Part shown: piece by piece, positions 21,880-33,276 of the stretch
Position numbering within the stretch: position 1 is the first letter of the stretch
How the letters are laid out: the number at the start of each line of letters is the position of its first letter
Assembly: GCA_977006965.1 (NCBI GenBank)
Contig: OZ345357.1
Span: 1,178,001 to 1,242,000 of the forward strand
DNA length: 64,000 nucleotides
Direction: 5' to 3'
DNA from: Phymatolithon calcareum
Lineage: Eukaryota > Rhodophyta > Florideophyceae > Hapalidiales
Notes under the pieces: generated by a model
Database searches by the model: none
Seen by the model: the letters and a program-made list of their open reading frames with translations, nothing else
Told to the model about the DNA's origin: nothing
Translations under genes and position numbers: made by a program

Positions 21880-22845
21880 CTAGTCTGTGGCATCATAGAG
21901 CTGCCTCTGCTTAACCATGTTAGCCTCACCATAGCGCCCCTGTGAGCACAAATTCTTGCGGAGGCCCGTAATAGCCATTCGCACGTTCTTATCAAAAACC
22001 TTATTCATGCGATAAACGGCAAGTGCGGAATTGAACAAGTCTTCCGCTTCTTCAAGTCTGCCCTGCTTGTCCACTACGCCAGCTAAATGAAGTAGGCAAT
22101 CTCCGTATCTGCGTGTGGTGCGCGCGTTGAGCACTCGGTAGATGTCCGCCGCCATGCGGACATGATACTCGGATTCCACTCGATTCCCTCGTTTACTGAG
22201 GTTCTGCGCGTATGCCGTGTGCGCAGAAGCGCTTTCTTCCGAGCAGAATAGTCCGGCGCGGGCGTACGCGTCCACGGCGCGTTGAAAGTCGACACCGGCA
22301 CCGGTTAAGTCAGGGGGAGATTCGCACTGCAGGCCAATCGCTCTTTCAACGCAGTGGACCGCGAATGCTGCCGCTTCCCCCTGAGTCTCGAAAATAGGGC
22401 TTGCTGAAGCTTCTGGGACGGAGCGGTGGTGACTTGGACTTATGTCAACGCTGCTGCGCGTCGTGTTGGGTTCGGTCTTCCTGCGGAGACAGTCGATCAC
22501 AACATTCCAGATGCTCTTCCTCTCGATACGACTAGATGCAGTATGAGATCGCACCTGAGCAGTCTCGTTCTCAGGCCGCACTTTCCTATTTTCAGATATT
22601 CGTGGGGAGCGGAGAAGGCGACCGCTAGCGTTCGTGGAAAGCTGATGAGACTGGACTCTGTCTTGACTCGGTTCATCGAAGTTGTCTGCGTTGAACACGG
22701 TGAATACGGCGGAGCGATCTTGGACGCAATCAATGGTCCCCTTGAATTCGTCTTCGAACTCAATGCTGTTTATCCCCTCGACATCAGGAACTTTCACTAT
22801 CTCACTGTGGGACTGATCACTCGTCGGAGTGAAGTGGGACGCCAT
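21880..22845 (-). CDS. TPR-type repeat protein
   Basis: 321 aa, single exon, ATG at 22845. The first 150 residues are polar, Ser/Arg-rich and probably disordered. The C-terminal half is helical with tetratricopeptide-like units: GVDFQRAVDAYARAGLFCSEE, SAHTAYAQNLSKRGNRVESEYHVRMAADIY, YGDCLLHLAGVVDKQGRLEEAEDLFNSALAVY and AITGLRKNLCSQGRYGEANMV. The last two resemble kinesin-light-chain-type TPRs. No catalytic, signal or membrane features. A protein-interaction role is inferred; family members are too diverse to name a partner. Confidence 0.8.
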   Translation of the reverse strand: MASHFTPTSDQSHSEIVKVPDVEGINSIEFEDEFKGTIDCVQDRSAVFTVFNADNFDEPSQDRVQSHQLSTNASGRLLRSPRISENRKVRPENETAQVRSHTASSRIERKSIWNVVIDCLRRKTEPNTTRSSVDISPSHHRSVPEASASPIFETQGEAAAFAVHCVERAIGLQCESPPDLTGAGVDFQRAVDAYARAGLFCSEESASAHTAYAQNLSKRGNRVESEYHVRMAADIYRVLNARTTRRYGDCLLHLAGVVDKQGRLEEAEDLFNSALAVYRMNKVFDKNVRMAITGLRKNLCSQGRYGEANMVKQRQLYDATD

Positions 22846-24044
22846 ATTGAAGGGCGAAAGAGGGTACCGTCGCGACTTGGGTCGTGCTCAATATGCAGTG
22901 CAAGAGAATGGGAGAGGGGGAAGAAGCCTGGTATCGTGAAGAAGGAACGACGGCAGTTTTAGAATGGCGCCGCGCTTAAATAGGATACTAGGGGAGGGGA
23001 TCGCCAGGGAGAGTACATAGCGGCATTGAACAACAGTGGCCAACGGAAGGAATTCTGTTTTCAAAAAAGGGCGAAGATGAACAATGTAGTTCTAGCGAAT
23101 GCATTGAGATGTACATTGCTCAGAAGAGGCCCAGACACCGCTCTCTGTGAACTCCTTGTTCCCTGGAAGCCAGATTGAGAATCCGTTTCGACAATTATTG
23201 ACAGAGGATGGCATCGAGTTTGGGGTGAACGCTTTCTTTTCTCGGAGCATGCGGATGTTGAGCGGGCCGAGCACTTGGCCGCTGGTGAGCGTCTGTAGAA
23301 GTGAACGGTCTTCATTTATATTTGAAAATTGGATTCGTTTGCCGGTGCGGAGATCGAGAGTCCCTCTGCTCGAAGCTCAATCAACGCGAAGTGCCCAGAT
23401 GGGTCTTTTTTGGAGGACAAAGGAAATTCTCTCCGGAACAGCAGAGCAGTGGATGATTTCGATGTAATGGGAAGAAACTATGGATTGCTTGGAGCGCCGT
23501 GGAAACTAAACCAAGAGCAGAGTAACGATTGGGGAAACCACAATAGCCGACTGAGTCCAGTTCTTCGCAGGTTATATTCGTTGGCCATGTTTACCGAGGA
23601 GAGTTGCGATTGATTTTCCGAAATGAATAACGAAGAACCATGTGGCATACAATTATCTGCAGTGTATAACGTTCACACTTTTTTTAAATCCAAAAATGTG
23701 GCGAAACCTTAGGACGCCGCTTCCACGAAGCCCCGGGGGAAAGTATAGGAAACGATTGAAAAATTATTTCAACAGTGGCCCTTGCACGCCGGTTGAGATG
23801 AAATAAGGGAAAGTGGGAGGTCTGAGCGTACTGATACGAAATAGAGCTCGTAAAAATATACTCGCAATGCCGTTCGGGTGGCCATGCCGCTCGAAAGAGT
23901 CCCTCCTGACGCCCATGAAGCGCCTTATGAATCACGCCGTTCAAGAGTTTTACCGCATCAATTTTCCAGATCTATACTGTAAGCATTTAGCTTCATCTGC
24001 TGAATCTGACCGACCCCAACGTCATCCGCTTCCTGCACGGAGAG
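22846..24044. other. Divergent intergenic region
   Basis: Lies between the TPR gene and the phytyl ester synthase gene and includes both 5' regions. Overlapping open frames at 23147-23467 and 23329-23613 (plus) have protein-like composition, but neither is recognisable and they use different frames. No repeat seen. Confidence 0.45.
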
Positions 24045-26018
24045 ATGCCGCTCAACTTTTGCTTCCAAAACTTTCTTCCCGTATCTTTCTTGAAGCATAA
24101 CCGCATCGTCTCCCTCTCCCACCCGCCGAGCTCTCGTGCTCGCCCAGCGCGCGACGTTTGCGTTGCGGTAAGCACTCCATTCCCCGTCTTTCGCGTTGAA
24201 CAATCAACGCCCAATTCTCATCCCATCTCACTTCCAGCATTGGTTTTCATCCCCGGCCTTGAGGGTGCACCGCTGCCTGAATTTCAGGCGATTGCTCTGG
24301 GTCAAAAATTCCGCGTTCTCTCTCTCCTTCCGGATCTCAACTCACCCGCTCAGGATTGGGACGACCTATGCTCCGCCGCGCTTTCTGTTATTCCTGACTC
24401 CAATTTCACGCTTCTTGGTGAAAGCTTCGGTGCCGCGCTTGCCCTGCGCATTGCCGCCACAGCCCCGCATCGCGTCACGCGTCTGGTACTGCTGAATTCT
24501 GGAACAGCACTTGCTCGCGCCCAGTTACCGCGCATTGCCGCCACTCTCCTGCCGGTCTTGAGAGTCCCGGGCACATATCGTCTGGCTGCGCGCGTACTCA
24601 CACTGCTCCTCAGTGACCGCTCATATCTCCATGACACTGTCTCTTACTCAGACAATGGATTGAGTCTTTTCGACGTGGATAGTGCCCCTCTGTCCAGCGT
24701 GGAACATCGAGTACAACTCCTCTTGCAATTTGACGACGATTTTGGCGATGATTGCGTGAAAAGCCTTGTTGTCGCGCCCACTGTGCTCATTGCATCTGCA
24801 GGAGATCGCCTTCTCCCCTCCGTGGCCGAGCTGCGAAGGTTACAGAGCTTGCTTCCAAACGTCGAGCGCGTCGAAGTTCTCCCCACCGCTCCGCATGCCG
24901 CTCTCTTAGACTCTCGCGTTCAATTGGCGAATCTCATCTCGTCAGAAAAGGAATGCATAACAAAGGCCAAACAGCGGAATGGTGCCCAAATCATTGGCGT
25001 AGGCACTGCCGGGCGGTCAATGCTCACTGGCGACAGAGATAATGAAGAACGGCAGAACGGCAATACAATTGATGCGGTAGACGCCACCGCATTTGCAGAA
25101 GCGGCCCGAGTGGGCACAGCACTTTTTGCTCCATGGCGACAACTGGTTTCGCCATGTGTAACCGGACGGGAAAATATTACTGGCGCGATATGTGCCGCGT
25201 GCGAGGGAGATGCACGACGGCCCATACTTTTTGTGGGGAACCATGCCAAGTATGGCATGCTGGATCTCCCATTGCTGTACATGGAGTTAGCAGAGGTACT
25301 CGGAACTGACTTGCGCCTACGGTCGTTGGCGCACGAATCACATTTTGCTCAATTCGACCAAGCTTCTGCTGGGCGATGGGGCCCATTCGTACGCGCATTG
25401 GGAGCCGTACCGGCGACGGCCCGAAATTTTTACGCACTTTTGGCTGCCGGTGAGCCCGTGCTGTTGTTTCCCGGCGGAGCTCGTGAGGTGTGTCGACGAC
25501 GAGGTGAGGAGTACGAACTGTTCTGGCGGAGCGGGACGGATTTTGTGCGGCCTGCGGCGCGATTTAATGCCCTCATTGTGCCGTTTTCGGCTGTGGGCGC
25601 TGATGACGATTGTGTGACGCTTATCGACGGACAGGAGATGCAAAAGATGCCCTTGTTTGGCAATTTTGTGCGTCGCGCGCTGGACGACAATGGGTTTGAC
25701 CGCGAATTGTTGATGCCGCTCGGGGGACCTCCACGAATGGGAAGGTATTATTTCAAGTTCCATGAGATTGTGGACACGAAAGAAGTCGATCCGAAGGACA
25801 GTGCCAAGTGCAAAGATGTTTACTTGGACGTTAAGGAAATTGTGCGGCAAGGAATGCAGGAGTTATTGGAACACAGAGAAAATGATCCCCTTCGGTCACT
25901 GCGAGCGCGAGTTATGCAGTCGGCTGTTGGCACGGCGGACGATATTACTCCTGGTCCGGTCGGTGCTTTTCGATGGATGCGACAGCTGAAGGTGAATCTG
26001 CCTCCGTTCGAGCTGTAA
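24045..26018 (+). CDS. Phytyl ester synthase / diacylglycerol acyltransferase-like, plastid
   Basis: 657 aa, single exon, ATG at 24045. The first 45 residues are Ser/Arg/Pro-rich with few acidic residues, like a plastid transit peptide. An alpha/beta-hydrolase domain follows (about 65-300): LVFIPGLEGAPLPEF, nucleophile elbow LLGESFGAALALR (GxSxG), late Asp in SAGDRLLP and a catalytic His in TAPHAALLD. The second half is an LPLAT-like acyltransferase: ILFVGNHAKYGMLDLPLL (acceptor-site His/Asp block) and LLFPGGAREVCRRRGEEYELFW, the signature of the plant PES1/PES2 family, then LIVPFSAVGADD. Plant members move fatty acids from galactolipids or acyl-ACP to phytol and diacylglycerol in plastoglobules during chlorophyll breakdown. 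The domain order and length match this family. It indicates a photosynthetic host. The hydrolase and transferase motifs look intact. Confidence 0.95.
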   Translation: MPLNFCFQNFLPVSFLKHNRIVSLSHPPSSRARPARDVCVAVSTPFPVFRVEQSTPNSHPISLPALVFIPGLEGAPLPEFQAIALGQKFRVLSLLPDLNSPAQDWDDLCSAALSVIPDSNFTLLGESFGAALALRIAATAPHRVTRLVLLNSGTALARAQLPRIAATLLPVLRVPGTYRLAARVLTLLLSDRSYLHDTVSYSDNGLSLFDVDSAPLSSVEHRVQLLLQFDDDFGDDCVKSLVVAPTVLIASAGDRLLPSVAELRRLQSLLPNVERVEVLPTAPHAALLDSRVQLANLISSEKECITKAKQRNGAQIIGVGTAGRSMLTGDRDNEERQNGNTIDAVDATAFAEAARVGTALFAPWRQLVSPCVTGRENITGAICAACEGDARRPILFVGNHAKYGMLDLPLLYMELAEVLGTDLRLRSLAHESHFAQFDQASAGRWGPFVRALGAVPATARNFYALLAAGEPVLLFPGGAREVCRRRGEEYELFWRSGTDFVRPAARFNALIVPFSAVGADDDCVTLIDGQEMQKMPLFGNFVRRALDDNGFDRELLMPLGGPPRMGRYYFKFHEIVDTKEVDPKDSAKCKDVYLDVKEIVRQGMQELLEHRENDPLRSLRARVMQSAVGTADDITPGPVGAFRWMRQLKVNLPPFEL

Positions 26019-26926
26019 ATTAGCCGTTTGGGAATGTTAGGATGTGATTCTGTTTTCCAGTAGTCAAGTGAGCACAACGTACAGTATTAGTTCTGTAAAT
26101 TAGAAGCCTATTGATAATTGTCGAGATGTCCATATCGAAGTCTCGGGGATTGTGGAGTCAGAATTCAGAAGTTGCACGAGCAAAGAAATGATCGTCTTTG
26201 CTCGTTCGTGCCGTAGGATTTTAGGTAATGCTGCGATCGATGTTTCGACAAGCCCGAACCCTGCTTTGAGAAATGGAAAACTGCAGGCGAATATGGCTCT
26301 GGCGACTTTTCCATTCGCTCTCCAGACTGCATCTAATAAAAGGTACTACAGTACAATAGTACCACAATGCATTGAGCACTCAGTCTGGTGGCAAGGTACT
26401 GTGTACAGTACCTTGCCACTATTTATAAGTTGAACTCGGCATTGGGTACACCCAATGCCGAGTTCAACTTATAAATAGTTTTTCCTGGTTACAAAGAGGC
26501 ACCTTGTAAAACATCTCTGTGACGGGCTGGCGGTTTTCTCCATGCTCCGGTGTTCTCGAGTTTGATCGGGAACAGTTCGTTTTGAAATAATGAATGCCTC
26601 ATCATGGTTGAAGTTGTCAAACCTTGCCCTTGCTTTGTAACACTGAAAAAGAGAAAATTCCTATCAATGATCTCCGTCCATTTGAATTTTAGTGTGTCGA
26701 TTTACCATTGTATTCTCAGAACAGCTCTTTTGGCAGACTAAATGCCAATCTGAAGCGTTTCTGAAATCTGGGTTAGAGTTAAGGTCTCGTCTTGCTCGCG
26801 TGATTTCAACCCGGAATTGCTGAAATGCTGGACGTTCTCCACCTCCGCCATGGGAAAGTATCGAAACATCGTCATCCCGAGCGCAAATTGACCTGGTTTG
26901 TTGCATAAAATAGACGTCTGTAACTA
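26019..26926. other. Intergenic with chained hairpins
   Basis: No gene supported. Holds several TACTGTA-type motifs and the hairpin pair at 26388-26479. Confidence 0.5.
26388..26479. repeat. Two touching perfect hairpins
   Basis: Hairpin one 26388-26419 (15-bp arms, 2-nt loop). Hairpin two 26418-26479 (30-bp arms, loop AC). They overlap by two bases; both are perfect. Confidence 0.96.
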
Positions 26927-27804
26927 TTACTTAGAGCCCTGCTTGTGAACTGAGCTCAGGTGCTGCCATGAATATCACAAGAAAAACCAAACTAAAATGT
27001 TAGTTTCCAGCAACGAGGAGGATGATTGAGCGGCAGACGAAGTCGCTTACCTTTTTCAGATGCGCGGCCTGTTTAAACGCGTCCGAGTGACATCCTGGAA
27101 AGGGGCATCTGAAATTGCGGACGCCCTCGTGAACAAGACGAACATGTCGAACCAACCCATCTTTGAAGGCGAATACGGCATCGCATTGATCACATGCTGT
27201 GGATGTGGGAAGAGAAAGAAAGTGAATTAGAGCGTGTTCGAAAGGTTCGAATGTGCGGAGGGAGAGACGAAAACTTACCCGCATTCTTCTGGCGCGCATG
27301 CACACTTTTGTAGCTGATCAAACAGAGAAGCAATGAAGTACTCATGTCAGCAGGTACTGTCAAGAGTCATGGTGAAGGAACATGGTAGACTTGACGTACT
27401 GTTTTGTCGCATTCGATTTCTCACCAAACTTCTTGTCGCACATGGGACAGTCGAAGGGTCGTAGTTTGAGATGGACAGCGCTGACATGCTGCGAGGCGGC
27501 AAGGGGATAAGTGAAGGTAAGTGTTAGACATTGTTCGCACATTGGAACAGCACATCGATTGATCCACTAGTTCAATTGAACGTGCGGTGGCGATCGCTTG
27601 CGGACTTACCTTCTGCAGATCGGACCGAGTGTAAAACGGAAACTGGCACACGTCGCAGACGTATTTCCTTTGCCGATCACTAGAACCTTCCTTGGGTTGT
27701 CTGCTCCTTGAAGCTCCGGAAGAGTGACGGGGATTCTGGTCGTCGTTAAGGAGGAACGACAGCTTGTTCTTTCCTGATGATGAGCCCTTCGAGTGAGACG
27801 CCAT
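26927..27804 (-). CDS. C2H2 zinc-finger protein A (5 exons)
   Basis: The exons on the minus strand are 27804-27610 (195 nt), 27488-27400 (89), 27313-27279 (35), 27196-27051 (146) and 26962-26927 (36), giving 166 aa. All introns (82-121 nt) have GT..AG ends (donors GTAAGT, GTACGT, GTAAGT, GTAAGC), and every phase closes. The junctions create zinc-finger residues: the second finger reads CPMCDKKFGEKSNATK, then H supplied across the 89/35 junction, then KSVH. There are four fingers: CDVC..H..H, CPMC..H..H, CDQCDAVFAFKDGLVRHVRLVH and C-x-FPGC..H..H. The N-terminal 45 residues are Ser/Lys-rich (SKGSSSGKNKLSFLLNDD). Likely a nuclear DNA-binding regulator; target unknown. Paralogous to the gene at 32350. 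The true ATG is 27804; the frame opens upstream only through TTG. Confidence 0.9.
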
Positions 27805-28709
27805 TGCGGTGGAGATCAAAGAAGATGAACTTGGAGGGATCGCTGGAGAAGTGAGACGATTCTGGGTGATTCTGGGTGAACTCTAGGTGCCGATCGGCGG
27901 GAGTATTTATGCGGTGGGATCAAAGGCATTGTTGGAGAATCCGAGCCTGGGAGTGGAGCATGCTCAAAGAATACTGTACAAATGAGCAGTGCTGACGTGG
28001 GGCCCTAGCAGACGGTGTTATTCGGCTTGCCGTGGCAGGGAACCAACGGGAGTCGTCGCCCTGTATTTCGTGCTGTGGAGGCCTCTTACCGCCGTTTGTT
28101 TCAAACACTGTGTGTGTAAAGAGGCATAAGAATTTATGGTCTGTTTAGCTTGTTCAGATATAAAAGGCCCGGATAAGGAGGACCTTTGCATGTGTGACGT
28201 GTACTGTAAATAGCCTAGGGCACGAGTGCTTGTGCACCGTGGTCCCTGCGCACGAAATAGTTTCAAAGAAATAGGTTGAGGGTGGAAACACACTCGTCAG
28301 TTGAGTCTTGAATGCCGGGTTAATTGCGTGTGCTTTGAGAGAGGAGACTCTTTCATTTGCGGACGTCTATCCACACGGCTAACTTTGCTCCCCCGCTCTG
28401 CTGCTCGAATACGTAGCTTTGTCCAAACCGTGCACGTACGTATTACTTTCCGGCAGCACGTCGGCTGGGTACGTATCCGTCACCATACTGTACTCTGTAA
28501 ACTTGCTCGCCGTTAGATTTTCCGTCAACGGAGTTGACCGAAATTATGCAATTTGCGCCAATTGCACGGGATTGTAGTGAGGAGCACAGATATCATATTG
28601 CGATGCTAAAATTTAAAGCTTTGTACCTGTGGATACAGGGTCCATCATACAGTATGACAGACTTTAGTAGGTTTTGTACTATACTGTACCAAGTGTAAGC
28701 AAATTCTGA

Positions 28710-28758
28710 CAGAAACGACCAGCCTGGTCGTTTCTGTGGGATGCCTAAGGCATCCCAC
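28710..28758. repeat. Two touching short hairpins
   Basis: 28710-28736 (13-bp arms, 1-nt loop) and 28736-28758 (11-bp arms, 1-nt loop) abut. Both are perfect. Confidence 0.93.
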
Positions 28759-28775
28759 TGTACCATATCATAGAA

Positions 28776-28935
28776 GGTAGGAATTCTGATCGGGATCACT
28801 TCCGTACGTGCAGAAAAGCGCTCGACAAGCACACTGTACAGCTCCCGAGCGCTGTCTATCCCAATATCCATCCCACTGCACTTGTCAAGCACTTTTTCTG
28901 CACTTACGGAAGTGATCCCGATCAGAATTCCTACC
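28776..28935. repeat. Long inverted repeat, 42-bp arms, 76-nt loop
   Basis: 28776-28817 and 28894-28935 are reverse complements with one mismatch. The loop contains its own short inverted repeat (GCGCTCG..CGAGCGC). This is the only long-loop member of the palindrome set and could form a cruciform. Confidence 0.95.
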
Positions 28936-30073
28936 AAGCACAGTGAACCTTTCTTGACGGCTGATTGGGCTCAATGCTTGAATTTTCGCATAATGAATCT
29001 TTCATAGGTGTGTTGTTCGATCCACTCAAGTCCAATGTTGAGTACATAACAATTCCCTTAAAGCATTTGTAGCGTTGAGACGCACAACGTAATTTGACTC
29101 GAGTTGTGCAGTACAGAGCTGAATTTCTCCTCTGATTTCCCCCTTCGTTGAATTATTTGGAGATCAAACGCTGCAGTATGTTCAATGATACGGAACATAG
29201 AGCGAAATCAAAGTGTCTGTCGCTGCCGAGGTTATGCTGATCCTACGCGCACAGCACATGAGCAGTGGAGCGATTTCTTGCGAGAGGCATACTACGAGCG
29301 CATGATGTCTTGTATTGAATTACTGCAATGAATTAGCTCCTCGATTGTACTACAACGAACTTACTGGTTCGACATTGCTCCTGTGGGTGTGAGTATCGAA
29401 GTGTTCGACCTTCTTTTTAAGTGTGTACGCACAGGTACAGTATCTCGGAGGCCGATAGCCTGGTTGACACAGGTGCCCCAAGTGCTCACTTTTGTAGCAA
29501 TTGAGGAGTGGAAAGTGCACCGATAGAGATCGACACAAGTGCCACTCGGCACTTTTGCACTGAACTTCACATGGCCGACAGTGCAATATACAATTGGAAA
29601 GCACTATCATACACATCTGCACCGGACCGAACAGTGTACTGTACACTGCACAGGACTACCCCGTTTCGGACCAAGCCGACAGCGTTTCGTGACCGAGTGG
29701 TCCCTAATTCCACGCCAGCCTTCGTGCTCTCTCTCGCCCCAGTGTTTGATTTGTTCGACCAACACGCATTCTGAGTGCATTTTTAATTTGAATCGTTGGG
29801 CAGTCAGATGCGCATCTGAAGTTTGTCGGTCCAGGTCAGAAGAGTTGGACCGCTATGATACGTTTTCACATCTCTCTGTGTTCGAGCGTGAGCGAGCACT
29901 GTGTACAGGGCCCCTATCCTGCTTAGTTTTCAATAGGCAAAATTGTTTTGATAAGCCTGTTTGCTTTTTGTACGTATGTAATTCGAGGAGCACTACGTTG
30001 TCGATAAGCAACTATGAGCTCCAATTTGCGAGCCTGTTTGACGATTGACGCAGTATTACGTCAGCCTGCGTCT

Positions 30074-30133
30074 CGTGCTGGCTGCAATTAATGATCATGA
30101 TCATGATCATCATTAATCATTGCAAGCAGCACG
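30074..30133. repeat. 60-bp imperfect palindrome with ATGATC core
   Basis: Reverse-complement symmetry extends from CGTGCTG to CAGCACG around a triple ATGATC core, with a few mismatches. Confidence 0.85.
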
Positions 30134-32349
30134 GATCATTCGTGATGAATGCAAAATGTGGAATTACACAATCGAGGCTTTTTGCATTGAGTCGTTACCG
30201 CCATCAATAACATGATTAAAATGAACAGGTATTTTCACTAAATTCATTGAAACTCCGTCAACGGAAATCCTCAGCGTGTCTTCCATGCGCTGGCATTTCA
30301 TATGGGGTGCCCGAAACAAGTCTCCCAGTTTTGAGTGAGGGGCATAGAAATTGTAGGAAATATTCCACACCAACCTCGGCGATTCGACTGGTCGCCACCT
30401 TACCGGCGTCATGCGGCGATCGAATTTTGAGTTTCGAGCGTGCAACTCGTTTTACATATCGATCGATGGAGTTGACATCGATTTCTGGCGGAGATGATGA
30501 GTGCCGTTAAGAGTAACATTCTATGTAATTTATGAAAAATTTTGTCCAAGTTTATCCCAGTTTTTCTGTAGGATCAATTAGGATTGCATCGGTATATTTA
30601 CGGGTAATCGGAGCTCTTTGAGCATAAATTTTGTGCTCGTCAGGGATCGACTTGGTCTGTGAAGGTGTAAATTCCAGTGATCGGCCGATCAGTTTAAGTT
30701 CTTCTACAGAAAATTTTGAAATGCATGCACTCATCATGATCATCAATACGTGGCACGGTTGGTTTTTCAGGGGCGGCGCTCAATAAATCGAGCACCCCCG
30801 GGTGGCCCTGGTTTTCTCTGATATGGTTTCGCTCCCCACCGCGTGATAATCAGGATGATCATAAATTGTCAGTTGTGAACAAGAGGAGTAAGCGTGATGC
30901 TCACTCCTCTTTGATGATCAAAGTGGACGCCGATCAACTGCGGTGAGACTCTATTTTTGTACAGTGCTGTACAGTACAAGACACATGCACAGATCCTCAC
31001 CTGACACGGCCAGATTGCATGTACTGTACTGCGGTCCATACAATATAAAGCTCAAAGATTGTCCCAAATGTCGGGCCACTCCCGTTTTCAATGTCATGGG
31101 CAATCTGAAAATCTCAACTCTTCCACACGGCACCAATGTTGAGAGAAGTTTCTGCAAGGACGAGACTTTCCGAGAGGTAGGATAGGCGGATTCCGACGAC
31201 CCAGTTTTGCAGCCGCGATGATTTCTGTATGTCTCAAGGGAAATACTGTAGAGAGCAATACCTCCACGACCCATCGCTGTCAACAGCAATGGCTCGCTCA
31301 GCGGCAATCCGAATCTAGACTACCGGGGCAATGCAAAGTTGAGTCCGTGCTAGAAGAAAACCTCAAAATTAGGACAGCAATTTTTGAGCGACTGTAGAAA
31401 TGCAAAACAGCAGTAGATAGGGTTTGGAGGGAATGTTGTTGACGACGCCTCTACGAGCTGCCTGTGACATGGAGGGAAGAGAGTGAACTATCGGGCCAGC
31501 GCTGGAAGCGCCAACGGACTCAGATGATTCTTCGAAGCAGCTGCAGCTGCGGCATGAACCAAGTTCTGTAGTACATTACTGTACGCAACCAAGGCAGCCC
31601 AGCGGCCAGCAAGCGGCATGTACTGATCGGATAAACAACTCTACTGTCGTATGTCGTATGATATGTACCGGAGCCAGGGTGTGCCACTCCGTACACTAAG
31701 TTAGTGCACCCTGACTTTGTTCTCAACGACAGTCTCAGCTTTGAGGCAGTGATGCAAGGTGTACTATTGTGCGTGACGATCGATTGATCATGGAACGCTC
31801 AGTGCACTCAACGAGCCGTGGACCGCACGAGCTGTGCTCGTTCGTGATACCGCACCTGCAACATCCTGTAATGACACCCAGTAAAAATTTGCAAGAAACT
31901 TCCCTTTTCTAGCCAAAACGTGCTCCTGTGGCGTCAGTTGAGCCATAGGTCAGAAGTACCAAAATATTGCTTTACTTGAAACCTTATTGTTGGGCTAACA
32001 TTTCTTACATTCTTTCCCCGCATTCCCAATACAGCGTGTCTCGTCCACGGCACTTTAGGGAAGGCCCAAAATTTCATCCAGATTGCTAATTCGGCACACC
32101 TGTCGTGTGACCCACCAAAACGGCCTCCACCTGTGTTCGCTGCAATTTCTTTGTCGGTGCTCTCCGTAAGTTGATCAATTCATTCCGCGGCATAACTTTC
32201 TAGACTCCAAAAATTCATATCTCCGCCGCTGATCAGTGCTTACCCAACTGCAGTATGCCATATTTCATGCGAAGTGGATAATTTATTGAACCACACCCTT
32301 CTCCAGCGTATGAACGCCTCTGCCTTCGCTGCCAACTGTCGCCCCCAAC

Positions 32350-33276
32350 ATGTCGAACCCGATAATGCAGAGATCCAAGAGTACCCGCCACGTGAAATCG
32401 TCAAGCAAGAGCAACCTCGCTTTCCTCCTTAACAAAGAGGAGCCCACAGAAGACGTCCCCGTCTCCACCGCCCGAAGGTCAAATCCCGGTCGTCTCCCGC
32501 ATACCGGTGACAATGTCATGGATTCTAGCCATCTGGCGACGCTACAGCCAGCGTCGAGAATCTCTCGTGGCACAATGTCTACCAAGGCCAGCTCAAAGAA
32601 GCAAAGGACGAGGAAGTTCGTGTGTCAAACCTGCGAATTTGGCTTCTACACAAAATCGGATCTCCAGAAGGTAGGCTTTTCTAGTGATATCCCCTCTTCT
32701 TTACACTCGTTCACCGTCTAACCCGTCAAACTATTATACCTTTATTCTCTGGGACGTAGCATATCAGCTCTGTTCATCTCCAGTTGCGCCCGTTCGATTG
32801 CAGCAAATGCGACAAGAAGTTCGGAGAGAAGTCCAACGCAACCAAGCAGTACGTCCATCTTCTCGTTGTTGCGAATTTTGCCAATTGCGGTATGAATCAC
32901 TCTAACTCTCAAACGTACCTTGCTTTGTTTAGCTTCAAAAGCGTGCACGAACGCCAGAAGAATGCAGGTAAGTTTCCTGCACTGTCGAACCCCGCACGCA
33001 ACCCTCAAGTTTGTCGCTAACGAAACTGCTCATTGTCCGTACTACGTTCGTTGGACAGCGTGCGATCAATGCAATGCCGTATTCGCGTTTAAAGACGGGT
33101 TGACGCGCCACGTCCGTCTCGTGCATGACGGGGTGCGTAAGTACCGCTGCACCTTTCCCGGATGCACTTCGTCTGCATTCAAGCAGTCTGCACATCTGAA
33201 GAAGCACATGCAAAGCGTCCACAAGGTGCAAAAGCCCCCCATGTCTGCTGAACAGGCGAGAACTAGAAGAACATAA
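32350..33276 (+). CDS. C2H2 zinc-finger protein B (4 exons)
   Basis: Exons 32350-32670 (321 nt), 32760-32848 (89), 32933-32967 (35) and 33059-33276 (218), giving 220 aa. Introns of 89, 84 and 91 nt with donors GTAGGC, GTACGT and GTAAGT and AG acceptors. The fingers are CQTCEFGFYTKSDLQK-H, CSKCDKKFGEKSNATK-H (the His codon spans the 89/35 junction), CDQCNAVFAFKDGLTRHVRLVH and CTFPGCTSSAFKQSAHLKKH. It is paralogous to the gene at 26927-27804, sharing exon lengths 89 and 35 and the same splice phases, but it has a longer Ser/Lys-rich N-terminus and has lost (or never had) the last intron, so LKKHMQSVH is continuous. Likely a nuclear DNA-binding regulator. The ATG at 32350 is the first in frame. 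Confidence 0.9.

Larger units (their letters stand above)
27805..32349. other. 4.5-kb intergenic region between the two zinc-finger genes
   Basis: No gene could be supported. Plus-strand frames at 29508-30048 are open for up to 169 codons but have unnatural composition. The region is dense in TACTGTA/TACAGTA (about a dozen copies) and in palindromes (28710-28758, 28776-28935, 30074-30133, weaker 30880-30912). Confidence 0.5.

Noticed and set aside
29508-30048. 169-codon plus-strand frame (from 29539) between the zinc-finger genes
   Set aside because: Composition is unlike the real genes here (Cys/His/Ser-rich, no domain), overlapping frames are equally open, and the DNA contains TACTGTA motifs seen only outside genes.
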